Positions 52,730 through 61,377 of a stretch of 64,000 nucleotides of DNA are shown in pieces (positions within the stretch are counted from its first letter, which is position 1; each line of letters opens with the position of its first letter). The stretch spans positions 1,092,501-1,156,500 of the forward strand of contig NZ_MQUC01000003.1 in assembly GCF_002994045.1 (NCBI RefSeq), written 5' to 3'. The DNA is from Nonlabens agnitus (GTDB lineage Bacteria; Bacteroidota; Bacteroidia; Flavobacteriales; Flavobacteriaceae). The notes beneath the pieces were generated by a model. It searched no databases. It worked only from the letters and a program-made list of their open reading frames with translations, and was not told where the DNA came from. Both the position numbers and the translations under genes were made by a program.

Positions 52730-52907
52730 AGTTTATTACCATTTATTAATATTAAAACTGAAACAATTAATAAAAAACGCTCTCTAAGCGACATATCTAT
52801 CATTTCGACGATTATACGTTCATAGCAGTAAAAAAAGGAGGTTTCAACCCTAGTTTTATATCACTTATTTACTTAAACCCTTTTTTTAATTACTTAAACC
52901 AAATATC

Positions 52908-53054
52908 ATGAACAACAAATCACTCAAAGCAATCGCCCTAGTTTCACTTTTTGCTGTATCTTTAGCTGCAACTGCAGCGACATCTTTCGCTCCTGAAGAC
53001 ATAAATGCAAAAGAAATCGATAAAAGCTGGATCAAATTACCTACTCACGGGTAG
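52908..53054 (+). CDS. Small secreted peptide (48 aa), possibly overlapping the next gene
   Basis: Frame ATG 52908 to TAG 53054. Residues 1-28 look like a signal peptide (basic start, hydrophobic A-I-A-L-V-S-L-F-A-V-S-L-A-A, then A-A-T-S-F-A). The mature part is about 20 residues. It overlaps the next gene (53005) by 50 bp in another frame. It could be real or an effect of a frameshift in an exported protein; unclear. Confidence 0.45.
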   Translation: MNNKSLKAIALVSLFAVSLAATAATSFAPEDINAKEIDKSWIKLPTHG

Positions 53055-53496
53055 TATAGTTGCGGTCATTTTGGCCACTACTCCATACTTTTTTTATACT
53101 TATGAAGTTGTCCCTGACGGTATGGTTTGGGACACTTTTTTGTTTACATATACTTCAAATCATTATGAACATGCGGTTCTCTCTGTCTGGACCATTTTTG
53201 GAAAGTTTATACCTTTCTATTTATTGATGATATGGTTTTTAACTTGTAAACATTGGTGGTATCATTGTATTCTTATACCTACGGCGATGTATGGTTATCA
53301 ATTAATTCAGGCATTGAATGATGATGTCAAATTTATGGATAAGGGCGAAGAGCTAGGTTTTATAGTTCCTGTTGTAGTTGCTTGTTTATCTATGTCTTAT
53401 CTTGCTAGGACAAAGGTCTTTGATAAAGTTCACGGCATCGATATTTCAGAAATTGAAAACTACGTCAAGAAACCTAGCGATAGATTTTTCAAGTAA
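53005..53496 (+). CDS. Membrane protein of unknown function
   Basis: A 163-residue protein with four hydrophobic segments (about residues 12-32, 58-78, 82-105 and 120-138) and an interior H-W-W-Y-H stretch. Not recognised as a named family. It lies 33 bp upstream of the alanine dehydrogenase gene and may be co-transcribed. The start ATG lies within the preceding small frame; an alternative is a later start, but none is better placed. Confidence 0.6.
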   Translation: MQKKSIKAGSNYLLTGSIVAVILATTPYFFYTYEVVPDGMVWDTFLFTYTSNHYEHAVLSVWTIFGKFIPFYLLMIWFLTCKHWWYHCILIPTAMYGYQLIQALNDDVKFMDKGEELGFIVPVVVACLSMSYLARTKVFDKVHGIDISEIENYVKKPSDRFFK

Positions 53497-53529
53497 TTAT
53501 TCTAACTTGCTGACTGCATAAAACGTGTT

Positions 53530-54729
53530 ATGAGTCACATTCTCAATCCATTTACTAAAGATCAGTTGATTCCTCAAGAGGAACGTCTAGAGATTCAACG
53601 CACTAAAAAGGAGCTTTTTATTGGGATTCCCAAAGAAGACCAACAGGTTGAAAAACGAATTTGCCTCACGCCAGACGCGGTTGCGGCACTCACGGCACAT
53701 GGACATCGCATCATCATTGAAAAAGGAGCTGGTTTAGGAAGCAGCTTTACTGATAACGAATATCTAAATTCTGGTGCAGAGCTTACTTCAGACACTAAAA
53801 AAGTCTTCTCCTGCCCTACTATTCTAAAGGTGGCACCACCTTCAATGGAGGAAATCAAAATGATCAAACCTCAAACCGTTTTGATCAGCGCTCTTCAGCT
53901 TAAAACAAGAAATAAAGAGTATTTTGAAAAACTTGCTGCCAAAAAAATAACCGCACTTGCGTTTGAATTTATTCAAGATGATGATGGTCACTATATAGCA
54001 ACTGCGGCTTTAAGCGAAATTTCAGGTGTAGCTTCTGTTCTTATCGCCTCAGAATTATTGAGTAGCGGCCCTAATCGTACTGGGCAATTGTTCGGTAATA
54101 TTACAGGAGTACCACCAGTTGATGTGGTAATCATGGGTGCAGGAACCGTAGGCGAGTTTGCCATAAGAACTGCCTTGGGTCTTGGGGCCAATGTAAAAGT
54201 CTTTGACAACTCTATTTCTAACTTAAGAAAAGTCAAAGACAACGTTAGCCAATCCATTTTTACAAGTACTCTTCAACCCAAATATCTCTCCAAAGCTTTG
54301 CGACGTTGTGATGTGGTCATAGCAGCACTGTCAGGGAAAAACCGCGCACCTGTGGTAGTATCCCAAACCATGGTAGAGAACATGAAAATTGGTTCTGTCA
54401 TTATTGATGTAAGTATTGACATGGGCGGTTGTTTTGAGACGAGCGAACTCACAACGCATGAAAATCCAACTTTTGTAAAGTACGGCGTGACGCATTATTG
54501 CGTTCCCAATTTGCCATCACGATATTCTAAAACCGCATCCATCTCATTGAGCAACATTTTTACTCCTTATATATTAAATATCGCAGATGATGGCGGTATT
54601 GAACATTCCATAAGAATGGATAAAGGACTTAAAAATGGTATTTACATGTATCATGGTATTAATACCAACAAATCAGTTGGTGAGTGGTATAACTTACCTT
54701 GTAGCGATGTAAATTTGCTTATCTTTTAA
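53530..54729 (+). CDS. ald: Alanine dehydrogenase
   Basis: The 399-residue enzyme has the PNT/AlaDH N-terminal domain (I-G-I-P-K-E-D, E-K-R-I, catalytic Lys and His region) and the NAD-binding Rossmann V-V-I-M-G-A-G-T-V-G-E-F-A. It reversibly converts L-alanine to pyruvate and ammonia. It is transcribed with the DUF4258-like gene, 9 bp after it. Confidence 0.9.
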   Translation: MSHILNPFTKDQLIPQEERLEIQRTKKELFIGIPKEDQQVEKRICLTPDAVAALTAHGHRIIIEKGAGLGSSFTDNEYLNSGAELTSDTKKVFSCPTILKVAPPSMEEIKMIKPQTVLISALQLKTRNKEYFEKLAAKKITALAFEFIQDDDGHYIATAALSEISGVASVLIASELLSSGPNRTGQLFGNITGVPPVDVVIMGAGTVGEFAIRTALGLGANVKVFDNSISNLRKVKDNVSQSIFTSTLQPKYLSKALRRCDVVIAALSGKNRAPVVVSQTMVENMKIGSVIIDVSIDMGGCFETSELTTHENPTFVKYGVTHYCVPNLPSRYSKTASISLSNIFTPYILNIADDGGIEHSIRMDKGLKNGIYMYHGINTNKSVGEWYNLPCSDVNLLIF

Positions 54730-54738
54730 GCAAACTTC

Positions 54739-55119
54739 ATGAATTTTATCAAACGTCTAGGTTTTTACATGGGCGGTTTTGCCATAGGCCTCGTATTTCT
54801 TGTATTCTTTTTAAGCGGTAAACGTGCGCAGTGCAACTGGTTTCCAGAAGATCGGGTCATTGCAGATATTAATAAAAAGAATTCAGTAAGATTCTCACCA
54901 GAATTTAGAGAACTGCTGGCTAATAAAGAGATTGACACCACCAGCGTCATCATGATCCTCAAATATGGCGATGTTGATTTCTCAAAATCCAATACAGACA
55001 CTATTCCATGTAATCGTTATTACATCAATGGCCGCCAAGAGTTGGCCAAAACTGCCTTGATCGTCACCAATTGCGATCGTTATGTACGCGTTGAGAAACT
55101 GGTTATAGAAAAGGATTAG
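54739..55119 (+). CDS. DUF4258-like hypothetical protein
   Basis: The 126-residue protein has an N-terminal membrane helix (about residues 9-29) and a small domain with S-V-I-M-I-L-K-Y-G-D-V and I-N-G-R-Q-E-L. I associate this pattern with DUF4258, a family of unknown function. The stop overlaps the convergent proline dehydrogenase gene by 4 bp. Confidence 0.68.
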   Translation: MNFIKRLGFYMGGFAIGLVFLVFFLSGKRAQCNWFPEDRVIADINKKNSVRFSPEFRELLANKEIDTTSVIMILKYGDVDFSKSNTDTIPCNRYYINGRQELAKTALIVTNCDRYVRVEKLVIEKD

Positions 55120-56285
55120 ATACCGCGTCGTTTGATCTCTTTATTGATCAAATTCAGTTCACGTCCTACCTGACCAGCCACCGAAGTATTTTCTTGGGCA
55201 CGTCTTATCAAATAAGGCATCACATCATTAATGGGTCCAAAAGGCAATATCTTGAATACATTATGATCTGCTTCAGCTAGATTGAATGTGAGATTGTCAC
55301 TCATACCGTACAATTGACCAAACCAAACATCGCCACTTCTAGGATCCACTCCTTTTTCTTTCATGAACTCCATAGCCGCAAGCGTGCTCTCTTCATTATG
55401 AGTTCCCAGACATAATTTGATGGTATCTAAATGATCAAGAATAAAGTTCATCACATCGTTGAACATTTGATCAGTAGCGGCTTTGTCCTTACAGATAGGT
55501 GATGGATAATTGAGCTCTTCTGCTCGCTCTCGTTCCTTTTCCATGTAGGCACCACGCACGATCTTTGCTCCAGCAATAAAATTATTCGCCTTGGCATTTT
55601 GATAAAGGTTTTCAATGTATTGCAAACGGTCCCAACGGTAACATTGTACCGTATTGTAGATATATGCTTTATCCTTGTTGTAACTCTGCATCATGTCTCT
55701 AACCAAGGCGTCTGCTGCATCTTGCATCCAGCTTTCTTCGCCATCAAATAAGAGCATCACTTCACTATCTACGGCCGTTTTGCAAAGTAGGTCAACTCTA
55801 TTCACGATTCGTTCCCATTCCAGCTGTTCTGGTGCAGTGAGTTCCTTACCTTCTGACACTTTTTGCCAGATGTAAAATCTTCCAAGTCCCGTAGGTTTGA
55901 CCACTTCAAAGGGTAATGCCTCATTAACAGCCGCTGCGTGAATCAAGGTAAGCTTCTTACCTACAACGCTATCAAAGTCGGCTTCATTTTCTTTTCCTTC
56001 TACAGAATAATCCAGAATGGAACTTACGCCTTTAGTGTACATATTCTCAACAATAGGCATACACTCATCTTCAGTAGTGCCGCCACAAAATTGGTCAAAT
56101 ATGGTATTTCTAATCAGTCCTTTGATGGGCAAACCTAGTTTCAATCCGGTCATGGTCAGTTTTGACCCTAGATTGACCAGCCACTGCTGTCCCATCATGG
56201 AAAATATAAATCGCGACTTTTTCAAATCAGCATTGGACTTGAGTGCAAAAGCCGTCTTAGTATCCTCAAAAAATTGCTTATTCAT
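55116..56285 (-). CDS. Proline dehydrogenase
   Basis: The 389-residue flavoenzyme is a monofunctional PRODH with the TIM-barrel motifs K-I-V-R-G-A-Y-M-E-K-E-R and G-T-H-N-E-E-S, and Y-L-I-R-R-A-Q-E-N-T-S-V-A near the C-terminus. It oxidises L-proline to pyrroline-5-carboxylate at the membrane. A TATATTTG box at 56290-56297 lies four bases before the ATG, so the message may be leaderless. Confidence 0.92.
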   Translation of the reverse strand: MNKQFFEDTKTAFALKSNADLKKSRFIFSMMGQQWLVNLGSKLTMTGLKLGLPIKGLIRNTIFDQFCGGTTEDECMPIVENMYTKGVSSILDYSVEGKENEADFDSVVGKKLTLIHAAAVNEALPFEVVKPTGLGRFYIWQKVSEGKELTAPEQLEWERIVNRVDLLCKTAVDSEVMLLFDGEESWMQDAADALVRDMMQSYNKDKAYIYNTVQCYRWDRLQYIENLYQNAKANNFIAGAKIVRGAYMEKERERAEELNYPSPICKDKAATDQMFNDVMNFILDHLDTIKLCLGTHNEESTLAAMEFMKEKGVDPRSGDVWFGQLYGMSDNLTFNLAEADHNVFKILPFGPINDVMPYLIRRAQENTSVAGQVGRELNLINKEIKRRGI

Positions 56286-56289
56286 GCCG

Positions 56290-56297
56290 CAAATATA
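56290..56297 (-). promoter_or_regulatory. TAnnTTTG box of the proline dehydrogenase gene
   Basis: TATATTTG on the minus strand with only four bases to the ATG. Transcription should begin at or very near the start codon. Confidence 0.5.
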
Positions 56298-56391
56298 AAC
56301 GGGAAATACAGCTCGTTTATCATAGAGTTGGTACTTTTGAAGCTATTTAAGTTCTCATTAAGACTTGTAGTTCAATGGTCGTGGATTGTGA

Positions 56392-56407
56392 CGCTTTCGC
56401 GAAAGCG
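56392..56407. repeat. Dispersed palindrome, intergenic
   Basis: A 16-bp perfect palindrome in the divergent gap between proline dehydrogenase and aroB. Confidence 0.92.
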
Positions 56408-56475
56408 AACTCCTCAATAATCCCATTGCAACCTATCGAGTTTTGGAAAGAGAGCCATCATAACATGACCCGCAA

Positions 56476-57546
56476 ATGACCTCAATTATCAATGAATCCT
56501 ATGCCATACACTTTGGCGAGGAATGTTATGTACAACTCAATACGTACGTGACCAAAAAGTTGCCCAGCATCATTATTGTGTTGGTCGACGAGAATACCAT
56601 GCAGTATTGTTACGCACCATTTATTGCAAAACTTGAAACGGTCGCTCCTATCGAGGTGATTGAAATTGAAGCTGGTGAAGAGTTCAAGAATATTGACACA
56701 TGCACTGGTGTGTGGAGCGCGCTCATTGAACTGGGCTGTGATCGCAACAGTCTTTTTATAAGTCTGGGCGGCGGCGTGGTGACTGATCTAGGTGGTTTTG
56801 TGGCTTGTACCATCAAACGCGGTATTGACTTCATTCACGTTCCTACAAGCTTGCTGGCGATGGTGGACGCATCCGTTGGTGGGAAAAATGGTGTGGATTT
56901 GGGGAATTTGAAAAATCAGATAGGTGTGATACAACCACCAGTAATGACACTGGTGGATCCAACTTTTCTAGAAACCTTACCTCAAAAACAATTACGCAAC
57001 GGTAGCTTTGAAATGTTTAAGCATGGCTTGATTGCAGATCGTGTGTATTGGGAAAATATGCTGGCGATTGATTTTGATTACAGCGACGAGACTTTTGAAT
57101 CCTTGATCTATCAATCCATCATTATTAAAAATGATGTGGTACAAAGCGATCCCTATGAAAAGGATGCCCGTAAATCACTCAATTATGGACACACTGTGGG
57201 CCACGCAATTGAATCCTTTTGCATGGCAAGTGACGATCACGAAGATTTACTCCACGGTGAGGCGATCGCCGCAGGAATAATGGTTGAATCCTACTTGAGT
57301 ACGCTTAACACTGGATTGTCTGCGGCAGATTTCAATCAGATTGACTCCTTTTACCAAAGTCTGAACTTGGAATTATCCTTCGCCGATAAAGAAATAGACC
57401 AAATTATCAGCCTCATGGCACATGACAAAAAGAACGTCAATGGCGAGGTCAGATTTGTACTTCTCAATGCCATAGGACAATACAAAACCGATTGTGTGGT
57501 CTCTGTAGATCAAATACGTAATGGATTTAAATTATACCTGAAATAA
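56476..57546 (+). CDS. aroB: 3-dehydroquinate synthase
   Basis: The 356-residue enzyme has S-L-G-G-G-V-V-T-D-L-G-G-F (NAD binding), T-S-L-L-A-M-V-D-A-S-V-G-G-K and N-Y-G-H-T-V-G-H (metal site). It forms dehydroquinate in the shikimate pathway. A four-codon upstream frame (ATG 56465) ends on its start codon (ATGA), probably by chance. Confidence 0.95.
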   Translation: MTSIINESYAIHFGEECYVQLNTYVTKKLPSIIIVLVDENTMQYCYAPFIAKLETVAPIEVIEIEAGEEFKNIDTCTGVWSALIELGCDRNSLFISLGGGVVTDLGGFVACTIKRGIDFIHVPTSLLAMVDASVGGKNGVDLGNLKNQIGVIQPPVMTLVDPTFLETLPQKQLRNGSFEMFKHGLIADRVYWENMLAIDFDYSDETFESLIYQSIIIKNDVVQSDPYEKDARKSLNYGHTVGHAIESFCMASDDHEDLLHGEAIAAGIMVESYLSTLNTGLSAADFNQIDSFYQSLNLELSFADKEIDQIISLMAHDKKNVNGEVRFVLLNAIGQYKTDCVVSVDQIRNGFKLYLK

Positions 57547-57620
57547 ATAAACTGGAACATTTTTATTGTCCGTACTAAGATATTTTTATACTTTCCCAAA
57601 AAATTGAAACACCTGCTCCT

Positions 57621-57947
57621 ATGAGAAATGTCATCGTAGATTATAAAAAATTGACACCTGATGTATTGCAACTTTTAGTAGATCGCTATCCAGACGGATA
57701 TGGCGATGACGATGTCATCAGTTTTAAAAACCATAAAAACGAAACCATCCACGCCGTAGAGGTAAAAACGGAAGACACAAAATACTTAGTGAAAATCTCT
57801 CAAAAACTGGAGATGCAAATGGAAGCTTTTGACGTTGACGATTATGACGATGCAGAAATGAATGATCCAGATGCACTACCAGAAATGGATCCAAATGCAG
57901 AGGCTGAGGACATTGCAGACGAAGAACCTGAAGATGACGAAGACTAA
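57621..57947 (+). CDS. Hypothetical acidic protein
   Basis: A 108-residue soluble protein with a folded N-terminal part (residues 1-70) and a strongly acidic tail (Asp/Glu-rich from about 72). Not recognised; such acidic small proteins are common beside aroB or sucC in Flavobacteria. Followed by the strong bidirectional hairpin at 57971. Confidence 0.72.
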   Translation: MRNVIVDYKKLTPDVLQLLVDRYPDGYGDDDVISFKNHKNETIHAVEVKTEDTKYLVKISQKLEMQMEAFDVDDYDDAEMNDPDALPEMDPNAEAEDIADEEPEDDED

Positions 57948-57970
57948 ATTGTTGATTTTATCATAAAACA

Positions 57971-57996
57971 AAAAACCATCCTCGCGGATGGTTTTT
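57971..57996. terminator. Bidirectional terminator
   Basis: An 11-bp perfect stem (AAAAACCATCC / GGATGGTTTTT) with loop TCGC and T-runs on both sides, between the acidic protein gene and sucC. Confidence 0.92.
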
Positions 57997-58019
57997 TTAT
58001 TTGGAAAAGTTCGCAATAC

Positions 58020-59213
58020 TTATGCGAGTACTGCTTGAACTTTATCTGCTGCTTCTTTGAATTCGATAGCGCTCTGCACGTCCATGCCGCTGTTATCGAT
58101 CAAGTCTTTTGCGATTTCGGCATTTGTTCCTTGTAGTCTTACGATCAATGGGACATTCATCGCGTCGCCCATACTTTTCTTAGCATCGATAATTCCTTGC
58201 GCCACACGGTCACAGCGTACGATACCACCAAAGATGTTGACTAGAATAGCTTTCACACCTTTGTCTTTCAAGATAATTTTGAAGGCCTCTTCTACTCTTT
58301 TTGCATCTGCTGTACCACCTACATCTAGGAAGTTAGCTGGTTCACCACCAGATTGCTTGATCAAGTCCATGGTTGCCATAGCAAGTCCAGCTCCATTTAC
58401 CATACAACCTACGTTACCGTCTAGGTCAACATAGTTCAATCCTACTTCACGTGCTTCCACCTCAGTTGGGTTTTCTTCACGTATATCTCTCATCGCTTCA
58501 AGATCCTTGTGACGGAACAATGCATTCTCATCCAAAGTAATTTTACAATCCACAGCGATAATTCTCTCATCACTGGCTTTCAATACTGGGTTGATCTCAA
58601 ACAAAGCACTGTCAGACCCTACGTATGCGTTGTAAAGCTTCGCCACAAATTTGGTCATTTCTTTAAATGCCTTACCGCTCAAACCTAAATTGAAGGCGAT
58701 GCGTCTGGCTTGAAAACCTTGTAGGCCGTGAGCCGGATCAATAATTTCAGTGAAGATCAGGTGCGGAGTCTCCTCTGCAACGGTCTCGATATCCATACCA
58801 CCTTCGGTAGAATACATGATCATGTTTTTCCCTTGCGCACGATCCAAGAGTACAGACATGTAGAATTCCTCTACTTCTACCTCGCCTGGCTCGTAGACAT
58901 CCTCTGCGATAAGCACTTGGTGTACACGTTTCCCTTCTGCAGAAGTTTGTGGTGTTACCAGGTCCATTCCTATAATCTCTCCAGAGATTTTCTTCACATC
59001 GTCAAGGCTTTTGGCAAGTTTTACGCCACCACCTTTACCACGTCCACCAGCATGTACTTGTGCCTTGATAACGTGCCATCCAGTTCCTGTTTCGTCGGTC
59101 AGTTCTTTTGCCGCTTGAACCGCTTCTTCTGGAGTGGTTGCGATTTTACCTCTTTGTACGGTAACTCCATAACTGGCTAAAATCTCTTTTCCTTGATATT
59201 CGTGAAGATTCAT
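58020..59213 (-). CDS. sucC: Succinate-CoA ligase, beta subunit
   Basis: A 397-residue ATP-grasp subunit, with H-E-Y-Q-G-K-E-I-L at the start, K-A-Q-V-H-A-G-G-R-G-K-G-G-G-V, and N-I-F-G-G-I-V-R-C near the end. It forms the enzyme with SucD, encoded about 14 kb away in this window. It is monocistronic, with an exact -7 box at 59244-59251. Confidence 0.96.
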   Translation of the reverse strand: MNLHEYQGKEILASYGVTVQRGKIATTPEEAVQAAKELTDETGTGWHVIKAQVHAGGRGKGGGVKLAKSLDDVKKISGEIIGMDLVTPQTSAEGKRVHQVLIAEDVYEPGEVEVEEFYMSVLLDRAQGKNMIMYSTEGGMDIETVAEETPHLIFTEIIDPAHGLQGFQARRIAFNLGLSGKAFKEMTKFVAKLYNAYVGSDSALFEINPVLKASDERIIAVDCKITLDENALFRHKDLEAMRDIREENPTEVEAREVGLNYVDLDGNVGCMVNGAGLAMATMDLIKQSGGEPANFLDVGGTADAKRVEEAFKIILKDKGVKAILVNIFGGIVRCDRVAQGIIDAKKSMGDAMNVPLIVRLQGTNAEIAKDLIDNSGMDVQSAIEFKEAADKVQAVLA

Positions 59214-59243
59214 ATGTGTTTTTTAAGTTTTGTAATAGGCTAG

Positions 59244-59251
59244 CAAAAATA
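59244..59251 (-). promoter_or_regulatory. TAnnTTTG box of sucC
   Basis: TATTTTTG on the minus strand, ending 30 bp before the sucC ATG. Confidence 0.55.
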
Positions 59252-59430
59252 ACAAAGCAAGTCTCTAAATGGAAATTATTGATCCTAATAATACGTTAGG
59301 GGATTTTGAGATAGGTTTGTCGAGAATAATGAATTCAAGTTGCCCTTCACTTGACAAAGCAACGTTTGATTTATTGGAGTGATTAACGTGGGAAATATAG
59401 GATTGATTTCTTCGAGACGAAATCGCTCGT

Positions 59431-59447
59431 TCTCGACTATCGCTCGA
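59431..59447 (-). repeat. Inverted near copy of the 19-bp repeat
   Basis: TCTCGACTATCGCTCGA is the reverse complement of the 19-bp unit at 59490-59508 with one difference. Confidence 0.7.
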
Positions 59448-59489
59448 ACCGGCTTTCTTTTTGCTTTAGTTTCATCTTTGTAAACCAAT

Positions 59490-59508
59490 ATCGAGCGACA
59501 GTCGAGAT
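59490..59508 (+). repeat. 19-bp direct repeat, copy 1
   Basis: ATCGAGCGACAGTCGAGAT, identical to copy 2. The repeat itself contains inverted CTCGA/TCGAG parts. Confidence 0.85.
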
Positions 59509-59602
59509 GTGGTTGAATGTTATACGTTTTTCCGAGAGTTATTTCTTCACCACGGCTGCTCGAACCCACTTCATTAAGAAATCAAACTGCCGATCAAACA
59601 AC

Positions 59603-59621
59603 ATCGAGCGACAGTCGAGAT
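59603..59621 (+). repeat. 19-bp direct repeat, copy 2
   Basis: ATCGAGCGACAGTCGAGAT again, 113 bp after the first copy; similarity continues weakly for about 10 bp downstream. Confidence 0.85.
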
Positions 59622-59771
59622 ATAGTTGGTGTTCCACTGCCGGTTTCTAAAATATTCCTTTTCTCGACACTTCGACCGGCTCAGAGTGACGCTGTCGCTC
59701 AAAATGGGAATCAATAGCTTTGGATTTTCATTATTGACCAGACAGCTCTAAGACAGGAATCGTAGCAAGCA

Positions 59772-59819
59772 GATGTTGAAACCTTTCGGCAAGCTTAGGG
59801 CAAGCAAGTTCCGAATGAC
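59772..59819 (-). repeat. Inverted, diverged copy of the 48-bp GTCATGCTGAA element
   Basis: Reverse complement matches the element at 61378-61425 along its whole length with several substitutions. Confidence 0.75.
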
Positions 59820-59857
59820 AATGACAAATTCAACATTCTCCAATCATTACTCCATAT

Positions 59858-59945
59858 CGCGTTAGGGATTGAAGTGGAAAGCCCGCAGCGATAGCGAGGA
59901 CTTGTAGCGTAAAGCCCGACCATCGTGGCAGCGATGGGAACGCCC
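59858..59945 (+). repeat. GC-rich structured element with direct internal repeats
   Basis: The segment contains AAAGCCCG twice (in 59879-59889 and 59911-59919) and AGCGAT-type units with possible pairing. I recall similar elements scattered in Flavobacteria, but have no database check. It could be a dispersed repeat or a structured RNA. Confidence 0.45.
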
Positions 59946-60044
59946 AGATAAAATAAATGAGCATTATAATCAAAACAAATACTGCTATGTGATGTAAAAC
60001 TTAAAATGTTTTGCCATAAAGCCGATTATGTGGCGTCTCCATCC

Positions 60045-60052
60045 TATTTTTG
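60045..60052 (+). promoter_or_regulatory. TAnnTTTG box of lysA
   Basis: TATTTTTG, exact consensus, ending 31 bp before the lysA start. Confidence 0.55.
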
Positions 60053-60083
60053 TTAGCTTAATTAAAATTTAATCGCATAACTA

Positions 60084-61316
60084 ATGAATGCAAAAGATCT
60101 ATTACATGTAGCGCAGGAACACGGTAGTCCTGTCTATGTCTATGATGCAGACACGATTGTGTCGCAGTATGAACGTTTGACGTCCGCTTTCGCGAAAGTG
60201 GAAAACCTTAGAATTCACTACGCTGTTAAGGCGTTGTCAAACATCTCGATCTTAAAGCTTTTTAAACAGTTAGGCGCCGGACTCGATACCGTGAGTTCAC
60301 AGGAAGTACAGTTGGGAATCGCTGCTGGCGTGGACCCATCAAAGATTATCTACACGCCGAATGGCGTCTCTCTCGAAGAAATCGAGAAGGTGGCCAGTAT
60401 GGGCGTGCAAATCAACATTGACAACCTATCGATTCTGGAACAATTTGGTGCGAAGCATCCCAAAGTTCCTGTTTGTGTGCGCATCAACCCACACGTGATG
60501 GCTGGTGGTAATGCTAACATAAGTGTAGGTCACATTGATTCAAAATTTGGTATTTCCATTCACCAGATACCGCATTTGTTGCGCATTGTAGAGAACACAG
60601 GAATGACCGTTAACGGTGTGCATATGCATACGGGTAGCGACATTCTGGACATAGGCGTATTCTTGTATGCCACCGAAATCCTTTTTGAAACGGCGGCCAA
60701 GTTCAAGGATTTGGAATTTATCGATTTTGGCTCTGGATTTAAGGTGCCTTATAAAGAAGGCGATGTATCTACAGACATTGAGGATCTAGGCGAGCAGTTA
60801 TCGGGCAGATTCAATGAATTCTGCAAGTCCTATGGTAAAGATATCGCGCTGGCGTTTGAACCTGGAAAGTTTTTGGTTTCTGAAGCTGGACACTTTTTGG
60901 CTCAAGTCAATGTGATCAAGCAGACGACCAGCACGGTTTTCGCTGGTGTGGATTCTGGTTTTAATCACTTGATAAGACCTATGTTGTATGGTTCCTACCA
61001 CGGCATCAAAAACATCTCTAATCCTGAAGGTAAAAATCGTTTCTACAGTGTGGTAGGTTATATATGTGAGACAGACACGTTTGCACAAAACCGTCAGATT
61101 AGTGAGATTAGTGAAGGTGATATTCTGGCATTCTCTAATGCTGGTGCCTACTGCTACTCTATGGCAAGCAACTACAACTCACGTTACCGTCCAGCAGAAG
61201 TGCTATGGCACAACGGCCAGGCGCACCTCATACGCGAGCGTGAAACCATGGAAGATATCTTAAAAAATCAGGTAGAAGTAGAATTAGAATTGAATTCTGA
61301 TCTGGTTGAAGCTTAG
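60084..61316 (+). CDS. lysA: Diaminopimelate decarboxylase
   Basis: The 410-residue fold-type III PLP enzyme has Y-A-V-K-A-L (PLP Lys near residue 49), H-M-H-T-G-S-D, D-F-G-S-G-F and E-P-G-K-F-L-V for phosphate binding, and C-E-T-D-T-F plus A-Y-C-Y-S-M-A-S-N-Y-N at the C-terminus. It makes L-lysine from meso-DAP. A degenerate palindrome copy encodes S-A-F-A-K-V. Confidence 0.95.
   Translation: MNAKDLLHVAQEHGSPVYVYDADTIVSQYERLTSAFAKVENLRIHYAVKALSNISILKLFKQLGAGLDTVSSQEVQLGIAAGVDPSKIIYTPNGVSLEEIEKVASMGVQINIDNLSILEQFGAKHPKVPVCVRINPHVMAGGNANISVGHIDSKFGISIHQIPHLLRIVENTGMTVNGVHMHTGSDILDIGVFLYATEILFETAAKFKDLEFIDFGSGFKVPYKEGDVSTDIEDLGEQLSGRFNEFCKSYGKDIALAFEPGKFLVSEAGHFLAQVNVIKQTTSTVFAGVDSGFNHLIRPMLYGSYHGIKNISNPEGKNRFYSVVGYICETDTFAQNRQISEISEGDILAFSNAGAYCYSMASNYNSRYRPAEVLWHNGQAHLIRERETMEDILKNQVEVELELNSDLVEA
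60185..60200. repeat. Degenerate dispersed palindrome inside lysA
   Basis: CGCTTTCGCGAAAGTG, one mismatch in the second arm; read A-F-A-K-V near the N-terminus of LysA. Confidence 0.8.
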
Positions 61317-61343
61317 TGATTTAAGATTGGCGATTGTAGATTT

Positions 61344-61368
61344 GTCATGCTAAACTCGTTTCAGCATC
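61344..61368 (+). repeat. Short copy of the GTCATGCTGAA element
   Basis: GTCATGCTAAACTCG...TTTCAGCATC: the same ends as the 48-bp copy but lacking its central section. Confidence 0.7.
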
Positions 61369-61377
61369 TCTATTTTT

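Larger units (their letters stand above)
59214..60083. other. 870-bp gap between sucC and lysA, filled with repeats, no convincing gene
   Basis: Apart from the sucC and lysA promoters, this gap holds degraded repeat elements: a 19-bp unit (59490-59508, 59603-59621, with an inverted near copy at 59431), an inverted copy (59772-59819) of the element at 61378-61425, and a structured element at 59858-59945. A 94-codon frame at 59285-59569 overlaps these repeats and is not convincing. Confidence 0.7.

Noticed and set aside
56465..56479. Four-codon upstream frame ending on the aroB start
   Set aside because: Too short to judge and likely chance; no other sign of attenuation.
59285..59569. 94-codon minus-strand frame between sucC and lysA
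   Set aside because: It covers degraded repeats, has no recognisable domain and no promoter or neighbour context.
59431..59621. Possible CRISPR-like direct repeats
   Set aside because: Only two direct and one inverted copy with irregular spacing and no cas genes; better explained as dispersed repeats.
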